Below, piece by piece: positions 33,716 through 43,293 of a stretch of DNA of 64,000 nt. The DNA is from an uncultured Bacteroidales bacterium (GTDB taxonomy: Bacteria > Bacteroidota > Bacteroidia > Bacteroidales > Bacteroidaceae): positions 1-64,000 of the forward strand of contig CACYHW010000013.1 in the NCBI GenBank assembly GCA_902774335.1, given 5' to 3'. Position 1 is the stretch's first letter; every line of letters starts with the position of its first letter. A model generated the notes under the pieces. It was not told the DNA's origin and did no database searches. It worked only from the letters and a program-made list of their open reading frames with translations. The position numbers and the translations under genes are program-made.

Positions 33716-36700
33716 TTATATTTTCTCAATCTGAAGTCTGAATGCGTAGTCGTCGAACGATATATCCTCGCCCTGCTCCATTCCTGCTACCAGCTCGATT
33801 GAATCGGCCAGTACCTGACTCTTGATCCAATCCTCGTATTCACGTACGGCAGCATCGGTCTCTTGGTTGGAGTTCAGGCGCACGCGGATGCGATCGGTTA
33901 TCTCCAGACCGTTCTGCTTACGTGAATCCTGGATACGTTTCTTGAGCTCGCGGGCTATACCCTCGCGCTTGAGAGCGTCGGTAAGCTGGATGTCAAGGGC
34001 AACGGTAAGTGTTCCCTCGTTGGCTACTACCCAGCCAGGGATATCCTCGCTGAAGATCTCAACCTCGGTAGTATCGACAGTGGCGGGTGTGCCGTTGATA
34101 TCGAATGTAAAGCTGCCGTTCTGCTCGAGTGCGGCTACATCCTCCTGGCTCATATTCTGTACGGCTGCTGCAACGCCCTTCATCAGGGGACCGAACTTCT
34201 TACCCAGGATCTTGAAGTTGCACTTTACCTTCTTTACCAGAACGCTGGTGGCACCCTCCACGAACTCTACCTCCTTTACATTGACCTCGTCGCGGATAAG
34301 TTCCTTGACGGGCTCCAGGTGTGAGCGGAGTTCGGAGGTAACGGGAATGAGTATCTTCTGCAACGGCTTGCGCACGTTGATCTTGACGTCGTCGCGCTTG
34401 CGCAGGGCAAGTGTCATTGAGGTGAGCTTCTGAGCCAGCTCCATGCGGGTCTCAAGTTCCTTGTCCACAACAGCGTCGTCGCATACGGGATAATCGGCCA
34501 GATGGACCGACACGGCACCTCTGCCGGTCACTGCGGTAAGGTCGCGGTACAGACGGTCTGCATAGAACGGAGCTATGGGTGACATCAGGCGTGACACTGT
34601 CTCAAGGCATGTGTAGAGAGTCTGGTAAGCGGCCAGCTTGTCCTGACTCATGCTGCTGCCCCAGTAACGGTCACGTGTCAGGTGAACGTACCAGTTGGAC
34701 AGGTAGTCGTTTACGAACGATGTGATCAGACGGCCTGCGCGTGTAGGCTCAAAGTCATCAAGGCTCTCACGCACATCCTTGGTAAGTGAGTTGAGCTCAC
34801 TCAGTATCCAACGGTCCATTACGGGACGCTCGCTCACTGCAATCTGTGCTGCCGAGTTGTCAAAGCCGTCCACGTTGGCATACTGTGCAAAGAACTTGTA
34901 TGTGTTGTGAAGTGTGCCGAAGAACTTGCGGGTTACATCCTTTACGCCCTCCTCGTCGAACTTGAGGTTATCCCAAGGCTGAGCATTGGTTATCATGTAC
35001 CAGCGCAAGGCGTCACTTCCGAACTTCTCGATAGCCTGGAAAGGATCCACGGCGTTGCCAAGACGCTTGGACATCTTGTTGCCGTTCTTGTCCAGAACCA
35101 GACCGTTAGAGATTACGGTCTTGTATGAAACGCCGTCCTTGATCATGGTGGCGATTGCGTGCAGCGTGTAGAACCATCCGCGTGTCTGGTCAACACCCTC
35201 GGCGATGAAATCGGCCGGGAACACTGTTCCGTTGTCAATCAGTTCCTTGTTCTCGAACGGATAGTGCATCTGGGCGAACGGCATGGCACCGCTGTCAAAC
35301 CACACGTCAATAAGGTCTGTCTCACGCTTCATTACGCGGCCTGCCTCCGATACCAGGACGATGTCATCCACGTAGGGACGGTGCAGGTCAATCTTATCAT
35401 AGTTATCAGCCGTATAGACACCGGGGACAAAGCCTTTATCCTTGAAGGGATTGGACTTCATGACGCCGGCCTTGACAGCCTTCTCAATCTCGCTGTAGAG
35501 TTCCTCTACTGAGCCGATGCACAGCTCGTCGCCCTCGTCGTTGCGCCAGATAGGCAGCGGAGTACCCCAGTAGCGGCTGCGGCTCAGGTTCCAGTCATTC
35601 AGGTTCTCAAGCCACTTGCCGAAACGGCCTGTTCCGGTTGACTCGGGCTTCCATTTGATGGTGTTGTTGAGTTCCATCATGCGCTCACGGGCGGCCGATG
35701 CCTTGATGAACCAGCTGTCCAGAGGATAGTAGAGCACAGGCTTGTCGGTGCGCCAGCAGTGAGGATAGTTGTGCACATGCTTCTCTATCTTAAATGCCGA
35801 ACCGGCCTGCTTCATGCGGATGCAGATGTATACGTTCAGATCCTCCTCCTTTGATGCGGCAGCCTCGTCATACTTGCCGCCCACATTGAACTTGGGATCA
35901 TATGCATTCTTTACGTAAGCGCCCTGATACTCGGTGTAGAGATCCTTGTCGATGCAGTTCTTTACAAAGTCAGGATCCAGCTCATCCATGAGCCAGTACT
36001 TACCGGTAAAGTCAACCATAGGACGTGTCTCCATCTTGCGGTTGACCATAAAGAGTGACGGGATGCCTGCTGCCTTGGCAACGAAAGCATCATCGGCACC
36101 GAATGTGGGTGCAATATGTACTATACCGGTACCGTCCTCGGTGGTTACATAGTCACCGGGTATTACGCGGAAACCGGCATCGGAAATCTTTATCGAGCCG
36201 TCCTCATCCTTGTATACGGGCTTAACCCAGGGGAAGAGCTGCTGGTAGTGCATGCCCACCAGATCCTTGCCCTTGTACTCGCCGACAATCTGATAAGGGA
36301 TAACCTTGTCGCCCTGCTTGTATGAGTCAAGTGCCAGCTCGGCACCCTTGGGATCAAGGTAAGCGGCAAGTCTCTCCTTGGCCATCACTGCAGTTACAGG
36401 CTGGCCGGTGTAGGGGTTGTATGTGCGTACTGCAACGTAATCAATCTTGTTTCCAACGCAGAGGGCGGTGTTTGAAGGCAGTGTCCACGGTGTTGTGGTC
36501 CATGCCAGGAATACGGGTGTGCCCCAGCCTGTCATCTCGGCCTTGGGATCGGTCATTATGAACTGTGCGGTTACGGTGGTATCCTTTACATCACGGTAGC
36601 AGCCCGGCTGGTTGAGCTCATGGCTGGAAAGACCGGTACCTGCAGCAGGTGAATAGGGTTGGATGGTGTATCCTTTATAAAGATAGCCCTTACCGTAGAG

Positions 36701-37198
36701 CTGCTTGAGCAGCCACCACAGGGTCTCGATATAACGGTTGTCGTATGTGATGTAGGGATTGTCCAGGTCCACCCAGTAACCTATCTTCTGTGTCAGGTCG
36801 CTCCAGTGCTCCTTGTATTTCATGACCTCGGTGCGGCAGTTCATGTTGTAGTCGTCAACCGAAATCTTCTTGCCGATATCCTCCTTGGTTATGCCGAGTT
36901 TCTTCTCCACTCCAAGCTCTACCGGAAGTCCGTGCGTGTCCCAACCGGCCTTGCGGTTAACCTGATAGCCGCACATGGTCTTGTAACGGCAGAATGTATC
37001 CTTGATGGTACGGGCCATGACGTGGTGGATACCGGGCATTCCGTTAGCCGAGGGAGGTCCCTCATAGAATACAAACGACGGATGACCTTCACGCTCCTTG
37101 ATACTACGGGCAAAAAGATCCTCCTTAAGCCAATCCTCCAAAACGTCTTTGTTGACCTGCGACAGGTCAAGCTGTCCGCGCTCAGCAAACTTTTTCAT
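33716..37198 (-). CDS. ileS: Isoleucyl-tRNA synthetase
   Basis: 1160 aa, longer than E. coli IleS and typical of the Bacteroidetes/eukaryote-like form. Class I signature GIHH (56-59, in PPSANGMPGIHHV) and KMSKR (708-712) are present, with the editing domain between and an extended C-terminal anticodon-binding region. It charges tRNA-Ile. First gene of ileS-dksA-like-lspA-DUF4296. No T-box or riboswitch is visible in the 149-nt upstream region. Confidence 0.97.
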   Translation of the reverse strand: MKKFAERGQLDLSQVNKDVLEDWLKEDLFARSIKEREGHPSFVFYEGPPSANGMPGIHHVMARTIKDTFCRYKTMCGYQVNRKAGWDTHGLPVELGVEKKLGITKEDIGKKISVDDYNMNCRTEVMKYKEHWSDLTQKIGYWVDLDNPYITYDNRYIETLWWLLKQLYGKGYLYKGYTIQPYSPAAGTGLSSHELNQPGCYRDVKDTTVTAQFIMTDPKAEMTGWGTPVFLAWTTTPWTLPSNTALCVGNKIDYVAVRTYNPYTGQPVTAVMAKERLAAYLDPKGAELALDSYKQGDKVIPYQIVGEYKGKDLVGMHYQQLFPWVKPVYKDEDGSIKISDAGFRVIPGDYVTTEDGTGIVHIAPTFGADDAFVAKAAGIPSLFMVNRKMETRPMVDFTGKYWLMDELDPDFVKNCIDKDLYTEYQGAYVKNAYDPKFNVGGKYDEAAASKEEDLNVYICIRMKQAGSAFKIEKHVHNYPHCWRTDKPVLYYPLDSWFIKASAARERMMELNNTIKWKPESTGTGRFGKWLENLNDWNLSRSRYWGTPLPIWRNDEGDELCIGSVEELYSEIEKAVKAGVMKSNPFKDKGFVPGVYTADNYDKIDLHRPYVDDIVLVSEAGRVMKRETDLIDVWFDSGAMPFAQMHYPFENKELIDNGTVFPADFIAEGVDQTRGWFYTLHAIATMIKDGVSYKTVISNGLVLDKNGNKMSKRLGNAVDPFQAIEKFGSDALRWYMITNAQPWDNLKFDEEGVKDVTRKFFGTLHNTYKFFAQYANVDGFDNSAAQIAVSERPVMDRWILSELNSLTKDVRESLDDFEPTRAGRLITSFVNDYLSNWYVHLTRDRYWGSSMSQDKLAAYQTLYTCLETVSRLMSPIAPFYADRLYRDLTAVTGRGAVSVHLADYPVCDDAVVDKELETRMELAQKLTSMTLALRKRDDVKINVRKPLQKILIPVTSELRSHLEPVKELIRDEVNVKEVEFVEGATSVLVKKVKCNFKILGKKFGPLMKGVAAAVQNMSQEDVAALEQNGSFTFDINGTPATVDTTEVEIFSEDIPGWVVANEGTLTVALDIQLTDALKREGIARELKKRIQDSRKQNGLEITDRIRVRLNSNQETDAAVREYEDWIKSQVLADSIELVAGMEQGEDISFDDYAFRLQIEKI

Positions 37199-37261
37199 TC
37201 TAACTATCTGATCTATAGGTATTTATCAATAAAAACGAGACTCCTGCCTCATAATTTGCCG

Positions 37262-37292
37262 CAAATTTACTCATTTTATAATTAAGATTAAA
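37262..37292 (-). promoter_or_regulatory. Promoter of the ileS operon
   Basis: Minus strand: -33 TTTA (37292-37289), 19-bp spacer, -7 TAAATTTG (37269-37262). It lies about 63 nt upstream of the ileS ATG. Confidence 0.6.
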
Positions 37293-37347
37293 GCCGGAAG
37301 CATCCATTTTTAGTAACTTCGCGGCTGAAAACAGACACCATTCCAAA

Positions 37348-37938
37348 ATGGAGATAGCAATAGTTAAATACAATGCCGGAAACATACGCTCGGTGATAGG
37401 CGCACTCACCAGACTTGGTGTGACTCCCATCCTGACGGACAACGAGGAGGAGCTCAGGCGTGCCGATAAGGTGATATTCCCCGGTGTGGGTGAAGCCAGC
37501 ACCACGATGGAGTATCTCAAGGCGCATGGTCTGGACCGCATTATCAAAGACCTCAGGCAGCCCGTCCTGGGCATCTGCCTGGGACAGCAGCTCATGTGCA
37601 GCCGCAGCGAGGAGGGCAACGCCGAGTGCCTGGGTATTTTTGACGTCCCTGTACTCAAGTTCCAGCCCGCAAGACACGAGGACAAGGTTCCTCACATGGG
37701 ATGGAATACCATCGAAACCACCCGAGACGGCCTTTTCAAGGGATTCAGCAAACCTGAGTACGTCTATTTTGTACACAGCTTCTACGTACCCGAGTGCCAG
37801 TGGACCGCCGCCAAGACGGACTACATTGTTCCGTTCAGCGCATCGCTCCACAAGGATAACTTCTACGCCACCCAGTTCCACCCCGAGAAGAGCGGTCCCA
37901 CAGGAGAGCGTATTCTTAAGAATTTTCTTGACATCTAA
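37348..37938 (+). CDS. hisH: Imidazole glycerol phosphate synthase, glutamine amidotransferase subunit
   Basis: 196 aa. HisH hydrolyses glutamine and passes ammonia to HisF. Catalytic triad: C77 in GICLGQQLM, with the His and Glu in QFHPEKSG (about 176-183). It is the first visible gene of a plus-strand run through lysA; the ordinary his genes hisG, hisD, hisC and hisB are not in the window. A TAACTTCG at 37314-37321 is a weak -7 candidate. Confidence 0.96.
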   Translation: MEIAIVKYNAGNIRSVIGALTRLGVTPILTDNEEELRRADKVIFPGVGEASTTMEYLKAHGLDRIIKDLRQPVLGICLGQQLMCSRSEEGNAECLGIFDVPVLKFQPARHEDKVPHMGWNTIETTRDGLFKGFSKPEYVYFVHSFYVPECQWTAAKTDYIVPFSASLHKDNFYATQFHPEKSGPTGERILKNFLDI

Positions 37939-37943
37939 GTGCA

Positions 37944-38666
37944 ATGGACATAATTCCCGCAATTGACATAATAGACGGTAAGTGCGTACGCCTGACCAAG
38001 GGTGACTACAACATCTGCAAGACCTACAGCGACAATCCGCTCGACATGGCCCTGCAGTTCCAGGATGCCGGCATCAGACGCCTCCATCTTGTGGACCTGG
38101 ACGGCGCCCGCAGCAAGCATATCGTAAACTACCCCACCCTTGAGTCAATCGCCACCCACACCGATCTGACCATTGACTTTGGCGGAGGTATCAAGGCACG
38201 CACCGACCTGGAGACGGCGCTGGGATGCGGCGCACAGATGGTGACCGTAGGCAGCACCGCCGTAGAGCATCCCGAGCTCATGCAGGAGTGGATATCGGAG
38301 TTCGGCCAGGAGCACATAATACTTGGAGCCGATGCCCGCGACGGCAAGATATCCGTGAACGGATGGAAGGAGGACAGCGCCATTGAGCTGGACGACTTTA
38401 TTGGTGGCTATATGAAAAAGGGAATAAGCAAGGTGCTCTGCACCGACATTAACAAGGACGGCATGCTGCAGGGCCCCTCGGTGGAGCTCTACCGCCAGCT
38501 GCTGGCCAAGTTCCCCGACATATACCTGATAGCCAGCGGCGGAGTAAGTTCCGTCGACGACCTGATGCGTCTCAAGGAGGCCGGACTGCCGGCAGCCATC
38601 GTAGGCAAGGCTTATTACGAGGGCCGCATCACACTGCAACAGCTTTCCGAACTTAGCCAAAACTGA
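37944..38666 (+). CDS. hisA: ProFAR isomerase (phosphoribosylformimino-AICAR phosphate isomerase)
   Basis: 240 aa. A (beta/alpha)8 barrel paralogous to HisF. It opens [19 protein letters not shown]; catalytic D8 sits in AIDI, and the second catalytic Asp in [11 protein letters not shown]. Starts 5 nt after hisH. It converts ProFAR to PRFAR, the HisF substrate. Confidence 0.96.
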   Translation: MDIIPAIDIIDGKCVRLTKGDYNICKTYSDNPLDMALQFQDAGIRRLHLVDLDGARSKHIVNYPTLESIATHTDLTIDFGGGIKARTDLETALGCGAQMVTVGSTAVEHPELMQEWISEFGQEHIILGADARDGKISVNGWKEDSAIELDDFIGGYMKKGISKVLCTDINKDGMLQGPSVELYRQLLAKFPDIYLIASGGVSSVDDLMRLKEAGLPAAIVGKAYYEGRITLQQLSELSQN

Positions 38667-38668
38667 TC

Positions 38669-39424
38669 ATGTTAGCAAAACGAATAATACCCTGTCTGGA
38701 TATACGCAACGGCCGCACCGTAAAGGGCACCAACTTTGTCAACCTGCGCGATGCCGGCGACCCCGTGGAGCTGGGCAGACTCTACAGCGATCAAGGTGCC
38801 GACGAGCTGGTATTCCTGGACATCACGGCATCGTTCGAAGGTAGAAAAACCTTTACAGAATTGGTAGAGCGCATAGCCGCCAACATATCGATTCCCTTTA
38901 CCGTGGGCGGCGGCATTCACGAGCTTAAGGACGTGGAGCGTCTGCTCAGTGCCGGAGCCGATAAGGTATCGGTCAACTCGGCCGCAATCAAGAACCCGGA
39001 CCTGATCAACCAGATTGCATTGAACTTCGGCTCACAGGTATGTGTGGCCGCTATCGATGCCAAGCAGATGCCCGAGGGATGGCGCTGTTTCCTGAACGGA
39101 GGACGCGTCCCCACCGACCGCATGCTCTTTGAGTGGGCGCACGAGGCCGAGGACCGCGGTGCCGGCGAGATACTCTTTACCAGCATGGATCATGACGGCG
39201 TAAAGCAGGGTTTTGCCAACGAAGCGCTGCGCAAACTCTCCGACGAACTCACAATCCCGGTCATTGCATCGGGCGGAGCAGGCGCCAAGGAGCACTTCAG
39301 AGACACTTTTATCGAGGGTCACGCCGATGCTGCACTGGCCGCAAGCGTTTTTCACTTCGGTGAGATACCAATTCCCGAATTAAAGCAGTACCTTTGCGGG
39401 CTGAATATTCCTATAAGATTATAA
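38669..39424 (+). CDS. hisF: Imidazole glycerol phosphate synthase, cyclase subunit
   Basis: 251 aa. The barrel opens [21 protein letters not shown] with catalytic D11; the second catalytic Asp is in [12 protein letters not shown]. Two nt separate it from hisA. It forms the synthase with HisH and produces imidazole glycerol phosphate and AICAR. Confidence 0.96.
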   Translation: MLAKRIIPCLDIRNGRTVKGTNFVNLRDAGDPVELGRLYSDQGADELVFLDITASFEGRKTFTELVERIAANISIPFTVGGGIHELKDVERLLSAGADKVSVNSAAIKNPDLINQIALNFGSQVCVAAIDAKQMPEGWRCFLNGGRVPTDRMLFEWAHEAEDRGAGEILFTSMDHDGVKQGFANEALRKLSDELTIPVIASGGAGAKEHFRDTFIEGHADAALAASVFHFGEIPIPELKQYLCGLNIPIRL

Positions 39425-39435
39425 AATACCATAAG

Positions 39436-40032
39436 ATGGATATCAATTTTGAGAAAATGGGCGGTCTTGTACCCGCTATCGTTCAGGACAATGTGACACG
39501 CAAGGTCCTGATGCTTGGTTTCATGAACAAGGAGGCGTATGACAAGACCGTAGAGACCGGTAAGGTAACATTCTGGAGCCGTACCAGGAACTGCCTTTGG
39601 ACCAAAGGCGAAACAAGCGGCAACTTCCTCAACGTAAAGGAGATCCTCCTTGACTGCGACCAGGACACACTGCTTATCAAGGCACGTCCCGTAGGACCTG
39701 TTTGCCACACCGGAGCAGATACCTGCTGGAACGAGAAGAACACGGTTGACCTGAACTTCCTGTCATATCTGCAGGACTTCATCGACCGCCGTTACAAGGA
39801 GATGCCCGAAGGCTCATATACCACCTCACTCTTCAAGAGCGGCGTAAACCGCATGGCACAGAAGGTTGGCGAGGAGGCCGTAGAGACCGTTATCGAGGCC
39901 ACCAACGGAACAGACGACCGCCTTATCTATGAGGCATCGGACCTGATCTATCACCTGATCGTGCTGCTCACCTCCAAGGGACACCGCATCGAGGAGCTTG
40001 CAGCCGAGCTGGTTAAGCGCCATAAGGAATAA
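39436..40032 (+). CDS. hisIE: Bifunctional phosphoribosyl-AMP cyclohydrolase / phosphoribosyl-ATP pyrophosphatase
   Basis: 198 aa from ATG 39436; an in-frame ATG at 39394 lies inside hisF and is rejected. The HisI part (about 1-105) has FWSRTRNCLWTKGETSGN, the DCDQDTLL zinc/magnesium region and HTGADTCW. The HisE part (about 110-198) has VGEEAVETVIEA and the ASDLIYHLIVLL helix. It catalyses steps 2 and 3 of histidine synthesis. Starts 11 nt after hisF. Confidence 0.95.
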   Translation: MDINFEKMGGLVPAIVQDNVTRKVLMLGFMNKEAYDKTVETGKVTFWSRTRNCLWTKGETSGNFLNVKEILLDCDQDTLLIKARPVGPVCHTGADTCWNEKNTVDLNFLSYLQDFIDRRYKEMPEGSYTTSLFKSGVNRMAQKVGEEAVETVIEATNGTDDRLIYEASDLIYHLIVLLTSKGHRIEELAAELVKRHKE

Positions 40033-40047
40033 TCCCGCATAACACTG

Positions 40048-40767
40048 ATGGATATAATCGATTACAGAAACGTTGAGGTCCGCCAGGAGGAGATGTTCGT
40101 CCTGGGCGACGTGACATTCACCGTACAGGAGGGTGATTTTGTCTATCTGATAGGCAAGGTCGGCTCGGGCAAGAGTTCGCTTTTCAAGACCCTGTACTGT
40201 GAGCTGGATGTTCTCTGCCCCATGCCGGACAGCCACGCCATAGTCCTGGGCATGAACCTGATGACCATGAAGAAGCGTCAGATTCCCCGTCTGCGCCGTC
40301 AGATGGGCATTGTCTTCCAGGATTTCCAGCTGCTCACCGACCGCAATGTTTTTGAGAACCTGAGCTTTGTCCTCAAATCCACAGGCTGGAAGGACAAGAA
40401 GCTTATCCATCAGAAAATATTCCAGGTTCTGGGATTGGTAGGAATGGACACCAAGGGTTATAAGATGCCCCATGAACTGTCGGGCGGCGAACAGCAGCGT
40501 ATCTGCATTGCACGCGCACTGCTCAACGACCCCAAGCTCATCCTGGCCGATGAGCCCACCGGCAATCTGGACCCCGAAACGGGACGCCAGATCATGGAGA
40601 TCCTCCACAAGGTAGGCCAAAGCGGCACGACCATCCTGATGATCACCCACAACCTGCAGTGGATACAGGAGTATCCGGGACGCGTGTTCAAGTGCGAGGG
40701 ACGCAAGCTCATCATCGATGCAGAACCGCACGAGGAGCAGGAAGAGGAGAAAACAGAAAATAATTGA
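40048..40767 (+). CDS. ftsE: FtsE-like ABC transporter ATP-binding protein
   Basis: 239 aa. Walker A GKVGSGKS (36-43), Q-loop FQDFQLL, signature LSGGEQQR, Walker B LILADEPT and switch His in MITHN are all intact. Overall sequence fits FtsE, the ATPase of the FtsEX divisome complex that controls cell-wall hydrolases. The C-terminal acidic tail ([12 protein letters not shown]) is extra. FtsX is not adjacent; the permease at 54393-55631 is a LolC/E-type protein and not an obvious partner. It lies 15 nt after hisIE and 14 nt before lysC. Confidence 0.8.
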   Translation: MDIIDYRNVEVRQEEMFVLGDVTFTVQEGDFVYLIGKVGSGKSSLFKTLYCELDVLCPMPDSHAIVLGMNLMTMKKRQIPRLRRQMGIVFQDFQLLTDRNVFENLSFVLKSTGWKDKKLIHQKIFQVLGLVGMDTKGYKMPHELSGGEQQRICIARALLNDPKLILADEPTGNLDPETGRQIMEILHKVGQSGTTILMITHNLQWIQEYPGRVFKCEGRKLIIDAEPHEEQEEEKTENN

Positions 40768-40781
40768 AAAACAGCCATAAC

Positions 40782-42104
40782 ATGAAAGTATTGAAGTTCG
40801 GCGGCACATCAGTAGGAAGCCCGCAGCGAATGAAAGAAGTGAGCCGCCTCATCACCGAGGACGGACAGCAGAAACTGGTAGTCCTGTCTGCCATGTCAGG
40901 TACCACCAACTCACTGGTAGAGATTGCCCAGTACCTCTACGGAGGCAACAAGGCTGGTGCAGACGACGTAATCAACCGTCTCCGCGTCAAATATTACGCT
41001 CATGTACCTGAGCTCCTGGAAAAGAAAGAGAACCAGGAGGACGTACAGAAGTTCCTTGACGACAAGTTTGCATACCTGCAGTCTTTCTCCAAGGAGCAGT
41101 TTACCGAGAAAGAGGAGAAGATCATCCTTGCACAGGGTGAGCTCATCTCAACATATATGGTCACCAGCTACCTCAAGGAGCAGGGAATCAAGGCAGCTCT
41201 CCTGCCCGCCCTGGACTTCATGAAGACCGATGCCGATGCCGAGCCCGATATGAACTACATCGCCCAGAACGCCGCCAAGGCTATCAGCGCAGTTCCCGGA
41301 ATGCAGATCTACATCACTCAGGGATTCATCTGCCGCAACGCCAACGGTGACATCGACAACCTGCAGCGCGGCGGAAGCGACTATACCGCATCCATCCTGG
41401 GAGCAGCCATCAAGGCCGATGAGATCCAGATCTGGACCGACATTGACGGCATGCACAACAACGATCCGCGCGTAGTTGACCACACACAGCCCGTACGCCA
41501 CCTCCACTTTGAGGAGGCTGCCGAGCTTGCATACTTCGGAGCCAAGATCCTCCACCCCACATGCATCCAGCCTGCCAAGGCAGCAAACATACCGGTCCGC
41601 CTGCTCAACACCATGGAGCCGTCGGCCCCCGGCACACTCATCGACAACCGTAACGAGCCCGGCCGTATTGCAGCCGTAGCCGCCAAGGACAACATCACCG
41701 CCATCAAGATCAAGTCAAGCCGCATGCTTCTGGCCCACGGCTTCCTCAAGAAGGTGTTCGAGGTGTTCGAGACCTACCGCACATCCATCGATATGATCTG
41801 CACATCGGAGGTTGGCGTATCAATGTCAATCGACAACACTCGCCATCTGGAGGAGATTGTAAGCGAGCTCAAGAAGTACGGCACAGTAACCGTTGACGAC
41901 GGCATGTGCATTGTATGCGTAGTGGGTGACATGAACTGGGAGAACCTGGGATTCGAGTCAAGAGCCGCCGATGCCCTGGCCGATATCCCCGTCCGCATGA
42001 TCTCTTATGGAGGCAGCAACTACAACATATCATTCCTGATCAGGGAAAGTGACAAGAAGGCTGCTCTTCAGCGCCTCAGCGACGTACTCTTCAACAACAA
42101 ATAA
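40782..42104 (+). CDS. lysC: Aspartate kinase
   Basis: 440 aa from ATG 40782; an in-frame TTG at 40764 overlaps the ftsE stop and is rejected. It opens [14 protein letters not shown] (kinase motif), has [14 protein letters not shown] and [11 protein letters not shown] for aspartate and ATP binding, and two C-terminal ACT domains (about 300-440) for feedback control, probably by lysine. It is a monofunctional kinase, not a ThrA-type fusion. First step of the lysine/threonine/methionine and diaminopimelate pathway. Confidence 0.95.
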   Translation: MKVLKFGGTSVGSPQRMKEVSRLITEDGQQKLVVLSAMSGTTNSLVEIAQYLYGGNKAGADDVINRLRVKYYAHVPELLEKKENQEDVQKFLDDKFAYLQSFSKEQFTEKEEKIILAQGELISTYMVTSYLKEQGIKAALLPALDFMKTDADAEPDMNYIAQNAAKAISAVPGMQIYITQGFICRNANGDIDNLQRGGSDYTASILGAAIKADEIQIWTDIDGMHNNDPRVVDHTQPVRHLHFEEAAELAYFGAKILHPTCIQPAKAANIPVRLLNTMEPSAPGTLIDNRNEPGRIAAVAAKDNITAIKIKSSRMLLAHGFLKKVFEVFETYRTSIDMICTSEVGVSMSIDNTRHLEEIVSELKKYGTVTVDDGMCIVCVVGDMNWENLGFESRAADALADIPVRMISYGGSNYNISFLIRESDKKAALQRLSDVLFNNK

Positions 42105-42106
42105 AG

Positions 42107-43219
42107 ATGCGAACACCCTATTACCAGTATGACCTGGGGATTCTGGAAAACACCCTCAAGTCAATAAAGGAAAGCACCGCCCAGCACATTGACTGGCACG
42201 TACACTACGCCATCAAGGCCAACGCCAATCCTCTGCTGCTCAAGCTCATCAAGGAGTATGGCCTGGGCATTGACTGCGTAAGCGGCGGTGAGATAAACGT
42301 AGCCATGGAGAACGGATTCCCCGCCTCGTCGATAGTATTCGCAGGTGTGGGTAAGGCCGATTGGGAAATCGATCTGGCACTTAAGTCCGACATTGCATGC
42401 TTCAACGTAGAATCTGAAGCCGAGCTTGACGTCATTGCCGAGCGTTGCGCCGCTCTGGGCAAGACCGCGCACATTGCTTTCCGTGTCAACCCCGACGTGG
42501 ATGCGCATACCCATGCCAACATCACCACCGGTAAGGCCGAGAACAAGTTCGGCATAGAGATACCCATGCTCCTGCCTATCATACGCAAGGCTCTGGACAA
42601 CCCCTGCTTTGCGTTCGAGGGACTGCACTTCCACATCGGATCACAGATCCTTGACATGGAGCCGTTCCATCTGCTCTGCCAGAAGGTCAACGCGCTGCAG
42701 GATCTCATGGAGAAGGAGGGCATCAAGCTCAACAGCATCAACGTGGGCGGCGGCCTGGGTGTTGACTATGTCAATCCCGAGCTGAACCCCGTACCGGATT
42801 TCAAACAGTACTTCAGCATATTCGAGAATAATCTCAAGCTGCGCAAGGGACAGCAGCTCCACTTTGAACTGGGCCGTGCCGTCGTGGCACAGTGCGGACA
42901 ACTTATCACCAAGGTGCTCTATGTAAAGCAGGGTACCGTCAAGAAGTTCGCCATCGTCGATGCCGGTTTCACCGAGCTCATACGTCCCGCCCTGTACGGA
43001 GCACACCACAAGATTGTCAACATGACATCGGACGGTCCGGTACAGAAATACGACGTTGTGGGTCCCATCTGTGAGTCATCGGACGTATTCGGTAAGGACG
43101 AGATGCTTTCGGAGGTTCGCCGCGGCGATCTGATTGCACTTATGTCGGCCGGCGCTTACGGCGAGGCCATGTCTTCACAGTATAACTGCCGTCCTCTTCC
43201 TCCTTCGGTGGAAAAGTGA
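42107..43219 (+). CDS. lysA: Diaminopimelate decarboxylase
   Basis: 370 aa. PLP lysine K37 in YAIKANANP; HIGSQ and the glycine-rich NVGGGLGVDY follow, and the active-site CESSD motif is near 325. It makes lysine from meso-diaminopimelate. Starts 2 nt after lysC, so the pair covers first and last steps of the lysine route. It is slightly shorter than relatives I recall (about 385 aa); the end RPLPPSVEK is unlike the usual tail, and a long palindrome begins 2 nt after the stop codon. Confidence 0.95.
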   Translation: MRTPYYQYDLGILENTLKSIKESTAQHIDWHVHYAIKANANPLLLKLIKEYGLGIDCVSGGEINVAMENGFPASSIVFAGVGKADWEIDLALKSDIACFNVESEAELDVIAERCAALGKTAHIAFRVNPDVDAHTHANITTGKAENKFGIEIPMLLPIIRKALDNPCFAFEGLHFHIGSQILDMEPFHLLCQKVNALQDLMEKEGIKLNSINVGGGLGVDYVNPELNPVPDFKQYFSIFENNLKLRKGQQLHFELGRAVVAQCGQLITKVLYVKQGTVKKFAIVDAGFTELIRPALYGAHHKIVNMTSDGPVQKYDVVGPICESSDVFGKDEMLSEVRRGDLIALMSAGAYGEAMSSQYNCRPLPPSVEK

Positions 43220-43221
43220 CG

Positions 43222-43291
43222 AGGTGACAAAGGGGACGGTTCTGTTTGGCTCGCGAAGTCGAGCCAAACAGAACCGTCCCCTTTGTCACCT
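43222..43291. repeat. Long perfect palindrome, REP-like element copy 1
   Basis: A 32-bp arm (43222-43253) is exactly complementary to 43260-43291 across a 6-nt loop, CGAAGT. The arm contains GGGGACGGTTCTGTTTGGC, the same core as the palindrome at 60709-60831 with one base different. It fills the whole space between the convergent stops of lysA (43219) and the secreted-protein gene (43294). There is no T run. The family resembles REP elements mobilised by RAYT (TnpA-REP) proteins; that identification is from memory of the core motif. Confidence 0.8.
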
Positions 43292-43293
43292 AC

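Noticed and set aside
37199-37347. Possible T-box or riboswitch upstream of ileS
   Set aside because: The region is only 149 nt, shared with hisH, and shows no T-box motif or stable structure; only promoter-like elements are visible.
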